Assembly: GCF_035621455.1 (NCBI RefSeq) | Contig: NZ_CP141822.1 | Coordinates: forward strand, 1,426,001 to 1,490,000 | DNA length: 64,000 nucleotides | Origin: Vibrio natriegens NBRC 15636 = ATCC 14048 = DSM 759 | GTDB taxonomy: Bacteria; Pseudomonadota; Gammaproteobacteria; Enterobacterales; Vibrionaceae | Direction: 5' to 3' | Shown here: piece after piece, positions 41,744-51,400 of the stretch | Numbering within the stretch: position 1 is the stretch's first letter | How the letters are laid out: each line of letters opens with the position of its first letter | Program-made: the position numbers and the translations under genes | Notes under the pieces: generated by a model | Told to the model about the DNA's origin: nothing | Seen by the model: the letters and a program-made list of their open reading frames with translations, nothing else | Databases searched by the model: none

Positions 41744-42020
41744 TTCCGTTTATTGAAATAAATATCTCTTGTTTTAATTTAATAACGGATAGCCAAATCG
41801 AAGATTATTTTTTGCCATACCCGATTATTTCTAGTGGGATATATTTTTTCATGTCTTGCATTAAGCGATCTTTCTTGGGTAATAACTTGACCAGTTAAGA
41901 ATCCAAATTGGTATGAGTCGAGCAAGTACGCGTATCATACGTTACCAATACCCCAGCTTTGCCTATACTTTTACAGACTGGTTGAATGAGCAATGAGTTG
42001 TGTATGGTGGAGATGGCTAA

Positions 42021-43403
42021 ATGGCGTTAATCGATAGCGATTACTATGGTGATAACCCAAACAATACAACGGCTAATATGGTAGCACTGTATCGGGAAGT
42101 GGACTGGCTAACCAATGTTATTAGCCAAGTTATCTGTAGCTATCTAAAACAAGACGGACATGAGCAGCATTGGATTGATATTCCTCCACCAGATACAGCA
42201 CCCGGTAGCAGTTTGTATGCTGACATGCTCATTGACTGGGAGTTAAACGTTTTTGAACGACTCGCATTAGCCTTGGCAATGGCGCCTTCAATCCGTCCCG
42301 ATGCACTGGATTTCTTTTTTGGTCTTAACGGGATGATTGATCGTCCATTCACCGAGTTTGGTGGCGTCGCTGATCGAACATTCAGCGGTTTCGTACCTAC
42401 GGGCCAAACGCTCAATTTTTTAATCAGTGCCAATAACCCTGAATGGCGTGTCCATACGATGTCTATTCTCTCTTCCCAACATAAGCTGATGGCAGAGCAA
42501 GTCACAGAGCTGCTCTCTGTTGAGTCAGGAATCCCAAGTTTAGCAGGTGTCTACCGTTTGAATGACCACTGGCTAAATTATTTCATTACGGGTGAGCAGC
42601 ATCGGCCAGAGTTAAGTACGAGCTTTCCCGCACATCCGTTAGATACGCCGCTAGAATGGTCGGAATTGGTGTTGGAGCATAACGTAATGAGCCAGATTGA
42701 CGAGATCCGCGCCTGGCTCGCCCACGGCAATACTCTGATGCAAGACTGGCAACTGGCGAAAAAAGTAAAACCCGGCTATCGAGCTGTGTTTTCTGGGCCA
42801 CCCGGTACAGGGAAAACACTGACGGCTGCATTGCTTGGTAAGTCTACTGGCAGAGACGTGTATCGGGTCGATTTGTCGATGGTGGTTTCAAAGTACATAG
42901 GGGAAACCGAGAAAAATTTGTCGCGCGTATTCGACGCTGCCAGTTACAAAGAGTGGATACTGTTTTTTGATGAAGGCGATGCTCTGTTTGGCAAACGGAC
43001 TGAAGCCAGTTCTTCAAATGATCGCCATGCTAACCAGCTTACGGGATACTTATTACAAAAGATTGAGGACTTTCCCGGAACGGTGATTGTTGCGACCAAT
43101 TTGAAAAGCAATATGGACGAGGCTTTTACTCGTCGATTCCAAAATATGGTGCATTTCACCATCCCCGGCCCAGAGGAGCGCTTGCAGCTGTGGAAAAATG
43201 CCTTCCACAATGTATGTGATCTTGCTGATGACGTTGACTTAAACAGCATAGCTAGTGATTACCAGATGGCTGGTGGGCAAATTATTAATGTCCTTCGGCA
43301 ATGCGCTCTAACAGCAATACGTCGAAACGAACGAATTGTATATCAACAAGATATTATCTCGGGCATTCGGAATGAGTTCAAAAAAGACAACAAACTGGTC
43401 TAA
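42021..43403 (+). CDS. eCIS-associated AAA+ ATPase (Afp15-like)
   Basis: A 460-residue protein. The N-terminal 215 residues are a variable domain common to ATPases of extracellular contractile injection systems. The AAA+ domain has Walker A GPPGTGKT at 259-266, Walker B ILFFDEGD at 313-320 and an arginine-finger region FTRRFQ. Family members such as Afp15 are needed for particle assembly or maturation and stay in the cell. Here the gene is not in the structural operon: it faces it from the left and heads the cargo gene pair. GGAG precedes the ATG by about ten bases. Confidence 0.9.
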   Translation: MALIDSDYYGDNPNNTTANMVALYREVDWLTNVISQVICSYLKQDGHEQHWIDIPPPDTAPGSSLYADMLIDWELNVFERLALALAMAPSIRPDALDFFFGLNGMIDRPFTEFGGVADRTFSGFVPTGQTLNFLISANNPEWRVHTMSILSSQHKLMAEQVTELLSVESGIPSLAGVYRLNDHWLNYFITGEQHRPELSTSFPAHPLDTPLEWSELVLEHNVMSQIDEIRAWLAHGNTLMQDWQLAKKVKPGYRAVFSGPPGTGKTLTAALLGKSTGRDVYRVDLSMVVSKYIGETEKNLSRVFDAASYKEWILFFDEGDALFGKRTEASSSNDRHANQLTGYLLQKIEDFPGTVIVATNLKSNMDEAFTRRFQNMVHFTIPGPEERLQLWKNAFHNVCDLADDVDLNSIASDYQMAGGQIINVLRQCALTAIRRNERIVYQQDIISGIRNEFKKDNKLV

Positions 43404-43485
43404 ATTGGTGTTTGCGCTTTATTGCATAATGCACGTTCGATCCTAGACTCAATGTAAGCTAGAGCAACGTTTGAGGATAACCAAA

Positions 43486-45063
43486 GTGTTTTCTGAGCTT
43501 AAAAAACAGTCTACTTCACAGTCCAAAGAATCTGTCCAACGTAAATCCGGTCAAGCAAGCGCGCAAGTCTTGGAAGATAACCGTGAATCTAATGCTATTC
43601 AGCGTCAACCGAACCGCACAGGCCTACCGGACAACTTAAAGTCTGGTATGGAACGCCTTAGCGGCCAGAGTCTTGACCATGTCAAAGTGCACTATAACTC
43701 CAGCAAGCCGGCAGCCGTTCAGGCTCACGCGTATGCGCAGGGCAGCGATATCCACCTTGCATCCGGACAGGAAAAACACTTACCTCACGAATTGGGACAC
43801 GTCGTTCAGCAAATGGAAGGTCGCGTTAAGCCAACGACTTCTGTCGGAGGAATGGCAGTAAACGATAACCCATCTTTGGAAAATGAAGCGACAGAGATGG
43901 GGAATAGGGCTTTGAAAAAAAAGGGAATCGAACTAACCCCTAAAACTACCCCTGAAACTACAGATAGCCAATTCATCATCCCTTTGGCACAAAGGAAGCA
44001 GGAAAGTATGGACTCTTGCAACAGCAAAAGTCCTACAAAAATAATGCAATTAGCAATGCCTCAGGTTAATAGGCTACTAAATCGATATATAGAAATTACT
44101 GGAGATAGCTCCCCAGCAAAACAAGGATCATATAGTCGTTGGAGTCAACTAGAGAACCTAAATGATGGAACAACGTTTACATCTGGCCAATTCAATAAGC
44201 TAAAGATGGCAATGAACGATTTCGATAGCATGGGTAATAGAACAAAATTTAAAGATCGTTCTGGAGGCTCTGTGGTTGCAGCAAATGAAATCGATCCAAA
44301 TATTCCTTCAGAGAGAATAAATCAGATTTATGATGGTGTTAAAAGTGGCCCCAATGCTTCAGGGCCGCACTATGAAGTACTCAAGTTACTTAAATTGAGA
44401 ATTCTAAAAAATTTAGGTAACAATACTCTGATCCAATTCTGGAAAGGCGCTCACATTGTATTCAAAGATAACGGTTCCGTTTATAAACAGTTACTCCAGA
44501 AAGGAGGAGCTATCGCCGCGCGTAAAGAAGACGGAAGTATTAAGACAAAGACTGAATTCGCAGGAATGACATCTACCAATTATTTTGGTTTTGGTTCCAG
44601 TACACATGAACAAAGAAGAGGGAGCATGATGGCAAGGCGTCCTGGAGCTGAGTTTAAAGAAACGAGCCATTACCCTGAAACGGTGGGTGGACCACCACAG
44701 TACGGGATAGATATGCCAGAAGCTATTGGAGGTCATTTACTGTTTGGTTTGACTCCGGATGGAGATACTTTCGTCCAGACCGAAGGGGCTGGTTTCCAAA
44801 ATTTTGATCAGGGTTTTACGCAGCATCTTAAAGGGTTTGCAACAGTAAAAGGTGCAATGCAGGCACCCGTCCCAACGTTAAAATATACTGGCGGATGGTT
44901 TCCTTCAGTACCAAGACCTGGTTTAACTTGGAAAGGTTCTCCAAAAGGTACTCAGACTGGAATCGCTGGATATAGTAGTCATAGTGAAGCTGAGGGCGTT
45001 CACTCGGAGATTAGAGAGCACGACAATGGAAACTTTGATGACTTCTTAGCGAAGATTGTTTAA
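43486..45063 (+). CDS. eCIS cargo with DUF4157 and unknown C-terminal domain
   Basis: A 525-residue protein from a GTG start at 43486, which has GAGGA eight bases upstream; a TTG at 43471 would contain that site. Residues 16-41 carry a leader with QRK and LEDNR-x4-IQR. Residues about 47-120 match the DUF4157 (eCIS core) domain, with HELGH at 101-105 as a putative zinc-metalloprotease motif. Residues about 195-525 are a Gly-rich domain I do not recognise, probably the effector. Composition shifts from about half GC in the DUF4157 part (29 of 60 at 43561) to 22 of 60 at 44161, as expected of a swapped toxin domain. Confidence 0.85.
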   Translation: MFSELKKQSTSQSKESVQRKSGQASAQVLEDNRESNAIQRQPNRTGLPDNLKSGMERLSGQSLDHVKVHYNSSKPAAVQAHAYAQGSDIHLASGQEKHLPHELGHVVQQMEGRVKPTTSVGGMAVNDNPSLENEATEMGNRALKKKGIELTPKTTPETTDSQFIIPLAQRKQESMDSCNSKSPTKIMQLAMPQVNRLLNRYIEITGDSSPAKQGSYSRWSQLENLNDGTTFTSGQFNKLKMAMNDFDSMGNRTKFKDRSGGSVVAANEIDPNIPSERINQIYDGVKSGPNASGPHYEVLKLLKLRILKNLGNNTLIQFWKGAHIVFKDNGSVYKQLLQKGGAIAARKEDGSIKTKTEFAGMTSTNYFGFGSSTHEQRRGSMMARRPGAEFKETSHYPETVGGPPQYGIDMPEAIGGHLLFGLTPDGDTFVQTEGAGFQNFDQGFTQHLKGFATVKGAMQAPVPTLKYTGGWFPSVPRPGLTWKGSPKGTQTGIAGYSSHSEAEGVHSEIREHDNGNFDDFLAKIV

Positions 45064-45183
45064 GTGAAACCCGAAGATTAGCGTTAAAATTCTGAGATTT
45101 ACAGTAACCCACTGTAGGGCATTCGAATTCAAAAGTTGCCTTTTTTGAAGGCAGCTACATTAAAATCTGGGAGCGTTTGAATA

Positions 45184-45609
45184 ATGTATACTCAAATCGA
45201 AAGTTCTAGAAATGACTCTTCACTTCAACTCGCTAGTGTTTTGGTTCAAAAAAAGAATCATGTAAATCAAAGAGCGGAATTGGAAGACAATCGCCATAAA
45301 GGTATTGTTCAAAAAAGAGCTAAAGATGTAATTCAAAGTAGACAACCACTACATATTCCAAAGTTGGTAAATACGGGTGTTTTACAATCTAAAGGTATTA
45401 ATTATGAAGCCGGTCAGGGCTCCATGTGGCATGTTCATAAAGATCATGTGAAATACAATGGTGACGACCGTTCTAGAATAAATTTTGACGGACGTACAAA
45501 AACCTATATTAAGAAAGAGATGGAGATGTACCACAACACTTTATCTCATAACAAAAATCGGCATCATACATATTTAGAATGTAGAAAATGGATTAACAAA
45601 CATCTTTAG
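45184..45609 (+). CDS. Small putative second eCIS cargo
   Basis: A 141-residue protein with no recognised domain. Residues 33-45 read LEDNRHKGIVQKR, the same pattern (LEDNR, four residues, Ile/Val, Gln, Arg/Lys) as in the DUF4157 cargo just upstream, which suggests a shared packaging or leader segment. There is no DUF4157 domain. The C-terminal 70 residues are basic and His-rich (WHVHKDHVKY, NRHHTYLECRKW) and could be a small nuclease-like or other toxin domain; this is a guess. GC is very low (20 of 60 at 45241). A weak GCCTT/AAGGC hairpin lies in the 120-base gap before it. It could also be an immunity gene. Confidence 0.6.
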   Translation: MYTQIESSRNDSSLQLASVLVQKKNHVNQRAELEDNRHKGIVQKRAKDVIQSRQPLHIPKLVNTGVLQSKGINYEAGQGSMWHVHKDHVKYNGDDRSRINFDGRTKTYIKKEMEMYHNTLSHNKNRHHTYLECRKWINKHL

Positions 45610-45636
45610 TTGGCAATTATTACCTAGTCATAATAA

Positions 45637-45669
45637 AGCCCCAATTTCTACACCTAAATACTTGGGGCT
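45637..45669. terminator. Terminator between convergent eCIS units
   Basis: AGCCCCAA pairs with TTGGGGCT around a 17-base loop, in the 105-base gap between the small cargo gene and the end of the structural operon. T-rich sequence follows on the plus strand. Confidence 0.65.
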
Positions 45670-45714
45670 AATTTTAATTAGCAACTAGTTTACAATCTAT
45701 CTAATTCTAAAGCT

Positions 45715-48468
45715 TTAAGGCTTATCCCCCTCCATTGTCAGCCATCTGACCACCAACAATATCCATATAATTAACGCCATAAATCCAAGTAATATCGGAA
45801 CCTGGTAGGCTTTAAAGTATGGGTCTGCGACAAACACCAACATTAATGCAGCCAGAGAGCCGATACATAGCAGGACGAATGGCAGTTGAACGAGATATTT
45901 TCTGAGTTCGTAATACCAGTTGCTGATAATGAGTACGGCGGCAATACCAATAAAGACAACAAACAGTATCGTGCGTAATAACCATCGGTTTGGACATATC
46001 CAGTCCATCACAACCAAAATCTGCTCTTGTAATGCAGCGAACATGGATGGTAGTGACGAAGTTTTTGGATAAAAGGTGTCATCGACCAATTGCTGGCTTA
46101 GGTCATTCAGTGGGATAGGCTGGTAAGCCGCACCGATAAAGCTCCAGCTTGAAAGGCGAAGTAGCTGTGTTAGCTCGATTTCTGAGTTACGGTTAAATTC
46201 AGTAATGAGCATAGGAACAATCTGTTTAAACAGTTTTTCGACCGCGAGCTGATCGCTTTGGTTGCTCAACCAGTGATGGAATTCCTGTATTTGAGTCAGT
46301 TCTTGTTGTGCGATGGCCTCTTGAGATGAATTGCTTTGACCACTTGTTCCAGTAGTGTCAGCGGTATCAACCTGAGGGCGTATGATCATTAAGTTTGTCA
46401 CTTGGCCAATAGCATTGAGGTTATCAAATTGATAGAAACTGGAAGAGTCTCCACTAAGAACCTGATTGGCAGGTATAACAACGTTGAGAAAATAGCGATC
46501 GTGTGGACTTGCTACAACATCGCTACTGCTGGCAATGTCGGATCCTTCTTGCTTGAGTAAAGCAAATTTGAGTTCGCGTACAAAGGTAATAAATATTTGC
46601 TGACTTTGTGATGTTTTCAGCACCGATAAGTCGATATCCAATGTAATGCCATCGCCAATGCTAGGGACTGGTTCGATACCTAAGGTCATGATTGGCTTCA
46701 TTCGATTAATGAAGCTGCTGTCGAGCGGTTGATCAATGGCGTCTACCAATTGATCGATTAACGGCTTATCCAAAAGCTCGATTAGGGACACTAAAGTTAA
46801 GTCTCTTGGGGTTGTCACAACAAGGTCGACCTCGCTGCGATAGCGATGAGCCAATCGAATAAACTGAGTATTATCTGGCTCTGGCTTCCAATTCGGCGGT
46901 AAGACTAACAAACTACCACTGTTGCTTGGTTTTGCCACTGCGCCAAAAAAGCCGATGCGGTCAAGCTGACTAAAATTGATGATTTGCTGTTCTTCGGATT
47001 GATACCAGTATGGAAAAAAGCCATAGAAAGTTGCATCGTTAAAAATGGAGTCGCGACTGTCCTGACAACCACAACCCGCAGGTGCTTCCCAGACCACTGG
47101 TGTACTCGTATCAGGAGCAAGCCCTGATTTATAGGCTACTTTGAGTACATTCTCGGCGTCGCTCGACGAAGTATCTATACCTTCAAGCGTCATTGCCGCT
47201 TGCATCAAATACTCGCTGGCGAAAACCTGATTAGCAATAGGCTCAAGTAGTTTTTGCAGACTTGCAGGTACGACGTAGATGTTTTGCTTTTGCAATGCGT
47301 TTGCAAGGGCATCGCTGTCTAGCTGCCAGGTTATCAAAGGCGCGGTGGTTTTCGTTGTCGCAGTGGTGCTGCTTTCTGTCACACTCTTTCCATCATCAGC
47401 CGTTTGTTGGTTGGTGTCACTGTTACTTTCACCGTCAGATGTTGTTGAACTTTCTGTAGAGCTGCTACTTGAATCTGAGGTAGAAGAAGCCGTTGAATCA
47501 GTATTGGAGCTTGAACTAGATGCAGAACTGGGCGTTGAGCTTGTACTAGAACTAGAACTAGAACTAGAACTAGAACTAGACCTAGAACCGGAGCCTGTCG
47601 TTGTATCGGAACTTGATCCAGAGTCTGTAGCGTCACTATTTTTGCTGGTTTGGGATGTGGTGGTGCTTTCGGTTTCACTATTACTTTGTGTCGTTTGGTC
47701 AATACTCTGAGATTGAATAAAGCTGTTAAGGTCCAATGCTGGGTTGAACGTAACATCAAGCTGATCAATCAGCGTCACTAACTGGTTATAGAGTTCGTTT
47801 CGTTGTGAGAACTGTTGCTTTCCTAAGGCGGTGAGTGCAGTGAGCGTCGCTTGTCTGTTGAGGTCATTATCAGTCAGTTGGTAGTAATAGCTTGGTATAT
47901 TGGCTTGAGAGCCTGACGATGAAGAACCAGTAGAGCCGGGAATCAGATCTGGCGCTAAGAGCTCAGCCAGTTGTGATGAACTCAAAGTTAGCAGTTCTCC
48001 TGAGTCGACACTGTCTCTCCAGTTCGGGAATACGGCACTAATTTCTGCCGCACGTGCCAGATCTTTCAGCGTTGTGTCAACAAAATCTGAACTGCTGCCG
48101 GAGGTTTCACTTACGGTATCCGACACGTTGAAATCATTACAAAAATTAATCAGCCACTGGCGAGTTACTGGGCCGAAAATGCCGTCGGTTAACAGCCTTC
48201 CATTGGACTTTAATGCCGCCTGATAAGCCGCGTCAGGTTGGTAAATTACCTTCAATTGCTGCTGAATGACGCGCCCGTTATAACGGGAATCTTTGGTTGG
48301 CAATTGGCCGCTGCAACTGTAGGCGGAAGTCGATGCCGATGGAGCTTGTGCCGACACCGATAAAAAGGACACCCAGATTATTGTGGCGACTAGTAGCCAG
48401 CGCAGCACAGTGCGGCCGTGGTTGATTAGATGATGACTATGAATCAGGTTCAGGAAGAAATCATTCAT
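45715..48468 (-). CDS. eCIS-linked envelope protein with degenerate GH18-like barrel
   Basis: A 917-residue protein. Order of parts: signal peptide to about residue 40; peptidoglycan-binding-like repeat at about 62-110 (LLTDGIFGPVTRQWL); Ser/Thr/Asn linker at about 265-370; a barrel resembling GH18 chitinases from about 480 (FYGFFPYW, then SQLDRIGFFG); and three membrane helices at about 832-850, 859-882 and 889-909. The GH18 catalytic motif DGxDxDxE appears as DGITLDIDL at 606-614, with the general-acid Glu lost. So it may bind rather than cut glycans. It is the last gene of the structural operon, 12 bases after the tape-measure gene. Confidence 0.7.
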   Translation of the reverse strand: MNDFFLNLIHSHHLINHGRTVLRWLLVATIIWVSFLSVSAQAPSASTSAYSCSGQLPTKDSRYNGRVIQQQLKVIYQPDAAYQAALKSNGRLLTDGIFGPVTRQWLINFCNDFNVSDTVSETSGSSSDFVDTTLKDLARAAEISAVFPNWRDSVDSGELLTLSSSQLAELLAPDLIPGSTGSSSSGSQANIPSYYYQLTDNDLNRQATLTALTALGKQQFSQRNELYNQLVTLIDQLDVTFNPALDLNSFIQSQSIDQTTQSNSETESTTTSQTSKNSDATDSGSSSDTTTGSGSRSSSSSSSSSSSSTSSTPSSASSSSSNTDSTASSTSDSSSSSTESSTTSDGESNSDTNQQTADDGKSVTESSTTATTKTTAPLITWQLDSDALANALQKQNIYVVPASLQKLLEPIANQVFASEYLMQAAMTLEGIDTSSSDAENVLKVAYKSGLAPDTSTPVVWEAPAGCGCQDSRDSIFNDATFYGFFPYWYQSEEQQIINFSQLDRIGFFGAVAKPSNSGSLLVLPPNWKPEPDNTQFIRLAHRYRSEVDLVVTTPRDLTLVSLIELLDKPLIDQLVDAIDQPLDSSFINRMKPIMTLGIEPVPSIGDGITLDIDLSVLKTSQSQQIFITFVRELKFALLKQEGSDIASSSDVVASPHDRYFLNVVIPANQVLSGDSSSFYQFDNLNAIGQVTNLMIIRPQVDTADTTGTSGQSNSSQEAIAQQELTQIQEFHHWLSNQSDQLAVEKLFKQIVPMLITEFNRNSEIELTQLLRLSSWSFIGAAYQPIPLNDLSQQLVDDTFYPKTSSLPSMFAALQEQILVVMDWICPNRWLLRTILFVVFIGIAAVLIISNWYYELRKYLVQLPFVLLCIGSLAALMLVFVADPYFKAYQVPILLGFMALIIWILLVVRWLTMEGDKP
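47545..47580 (-). repeat. Hexanucleotide microsatellite in Ser-rich linker
   Basis: Six perfect copies of ACTAGA on the plus strand, read as Ser-Ser codon pairs on the coding strand. Changes in copy number would stay in frame and only alter linker length. Confidence 0.9.
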
Positions 48469-48480
48469 GATAAGTTATCC

Positions 48481-51400
48481 TCACCGCCACGTGACAAACA
48501 GAGGTTTGTCCATCCATGGGAATTTGATGGTTTGGAAGCTCCAGGGAATTTGGTCTAACAGCATGTCAAATGCACCGGGAATTACGCTAAGTTGCCACTG
48601 TTTTTCTTCGTCTAATAGTTGGCCTTCACGTTGTATAAATGTTGTTCTCAAGCCTTCTATCGAAGTTGAACCAAGCGAGTTCCAGTGACTAATAATTGCA
48701 TTGAGCAGACCATCAATTATCGAAATAGCCTCACTTGGCAAATCCACTTGGCTGGGGATAGGAGTACTTATCGGTATGCCACATAAAATCTTATTTAGTG
48801 GCAGCAAGTACTCAGGTGCTTCGCTTCGACCATCAACCAAATACTGCAGACAAAACAGCGCTTGGTATTTAGCCTCCTTACTGACGAAGACTTTGCCGTC
48901 CGTGAGGTTGAGTCGTTGAAACAGAGTCGGGATATAAGTGGACGCGAGCACTAAACCTGCATTATTGATGTTTATAGGCTCTGATTTTTTGTTCTCTTTT
49001 TCATTTGGAGCTTTCCACAATAACGGCTTGCTTTTCATCTCTGAACGGCTTGGTTCAGCTACGTTTTCTATTGAGTTATAGAGACGTTGAACTTGCGGTT
49101 GTGAACGGTCGAGACCGGCTGGTGGAACTGGGGCTGTTAACTTCAAAGGCAAGGTGTTGCGACTTATCTCTTCTAACAGCGGGAAGAGTGTTGATTGGCG
49201 GGATAAGTTTAGTTTCTCTGCTAACTGTTTTGTCTTGTCACTTTTATCATCGTCTTCGAGTTTATCCATAATTACTGGATAAGCAGTGAGGTCGTTGAGC
49301 ACTACATGCAGCAATTGAACCGCACTTGCTGTTATTCCCTGAAGCAACAAACGGTGATAGATGACACGCCAAAATACCTGTTTCCATTTTTGTGTATTTC
49401 CCATCAACAAAGAAAACGTCTGATATAGGCTAACCATGACGGGCACGAAATTTGTGTATTGTTTTGCGAATACTTGAAAGTGATAGTGGTCGGTCAGTCC
49501 GTCTATCCAACTCGCGAGCTTTTCTGGATTGAGTAGCTCCGCAGACAGACGCGTCCATAGTGCGTGATGATCGAGATTCAGTGCCAGTTCTAACTTGGTT
49601 TCATCAATTTGACTCGATTGCAGAAAATCCCAATTCGTAATGTGCGCGATTGTGTCATTTTGTGTGCTCGATGCCGAATGCCCACGGAAATGTTGAGACG
49701 AAGAGATATCGGTTCCAGATGTTCGTTCCATTAACACCTGTTCAAGCACAGCTTGAATGCTGCCGTTCGTTATTCTCGAGCCATTGAACCGCTCAGAATT
49801 GTGTTTACCTTTGATCACCATTGTATGAGCAAGTTGGGCGGCTTCTATTTGGAAGTGATTGCTCAATGTTAAAAGAATGGAACGCAGTGCCGTTTCTGCT
49901 GAGAAGGATAGCCCTGTCTGAGTTAGCGAAGCTTCCCATATCCATTTCCAAATCAGTCTATCAATCGATGACCTGATGCTGGTTTTTGGATGATGAGTCA
50001 ATTCATGAATCGAATCTGCTATCCATGAGCGCATAGAGAGAACATCAATCGCAACGGTTGATAAGTCTTTATTCGCCAGAGTGAGTAACTGGAAAAGCGT
50101 TTGCTCGTCAAAGTGTTGAATCCAGCGTTTTTGTATCGTGCCTGACTGGCTTAATTCAATAATCACGGCCGCAAGTGATTTAGCATCGAGAGAAGAACGC
50201 GCAGTTTTCAATAGCCGTTGCCACTGTTCGGGCTTCGCGTCTGCCAGTGCCTGAATCACTTCAACAGGAACATTTATGTGGCTCGAAATAACGCTGTTTA
50301 ACCAGTGTTGGTTAGCCTGAAGAGGAGTATCTGCATCTTGTGGAGTCTCTAAAGACAAATTGTGATTGGTACTCTTTAATGCGGGTAAAAGAGAACGTAA
50401 CGATTGCACGAGCCGGTAGTTAGTTTGAGTATTTAACGAAGACAGCAGCGATTGAACCAAGTCGAGATGGTGTATATTTCGGTGCGAAGCAATTTGATGA
50501 GTGAGGGACAACAAGTAACTGCGTTTATTAAACTCACTGCCACGCTCAACCAGCAAATAGCTGAGGGTAAATTGCCACAAGCTGCTGCGTAGAGCATGGT
50601 CTTCTACTGGCTTTGACTCAGTTTCAGTTATGATCGTCCTCTCTATATGATGACGGTTGGAAATGATGTCGTGAACCACTTCGTTCGCTCGTGGTTCAAT
50701 AATGTCGATGAATCGAAATAGAGTGGCATCGGAATAGTGTTCGCTCCAATGCTGGCGTACGGCGGCGAGTTGGCCGATCCAAAGCAATAATCCTTTGATA
50801 AAGCGACGTTCGTCAGGTAATGCGCGGAGCAGGCTTTTTTCATCTCCATGTTGGAGGATCAGTAAGAGGGCAGTTAGCGAGTCTGATTTACTTGTGTTGG
50901 TTGAAACTCGCGAGTGGTCTTGAGCAAGTGTATTCCATGAGATTTGAGTTTCGTATGCCGCTTTATCTGTATCGCTAGGTGATGCTTTGTCTGAGTTAAC
51001 GCGGAAAATGTCGGGTTCTATAGCATCCAATAATTTCATCATTTGCTGTCTTAACGCACTATCGATACCAGTCATCTGGAGCCTGTTACGAAGATCAGCA
51101 AGCAACGTCGATGCGTTGAGGTTATGCATGGCGGCCATTTTTACGATCACGCTTTTCATGTACTGCTGTTTATTGAAGTGGCTGCCACGCTCGACCAGCA
51201 CGTAATGGAAAGTGAAGTGCCACAGTTGCAGCGTCACTTGTTGGTTTGATACCGCAGAATAAACGGCTGTTGAACTGGTTGCAGGGGCAGAATTTTTAGT
51301 AGGCAGCCATAGCTGAGGGCGAGATAAGAGTTGGGCTAAAAATGGATAATGCAATGGCTCTAAACGTTCTAGTAAAGAGAAACGTCTATTTTCGTCGAGT

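Noticed and set aside
41887..41915. A promoter for the ATPase gene from a TTGACC box
   Set aside because: The -35-like box is good, but no acceptable -10 sequence lies 16-18 bases downstream.
47279..47710. A 143-codon plus-strand frame opposite the Ser-rich linker
   Set aside because: It is the reverse reading of a repetitive Ser codon tract, giving Glu-Leu repeats. It has no ribosome-binding site of note and lies wholly within a convincing gene.
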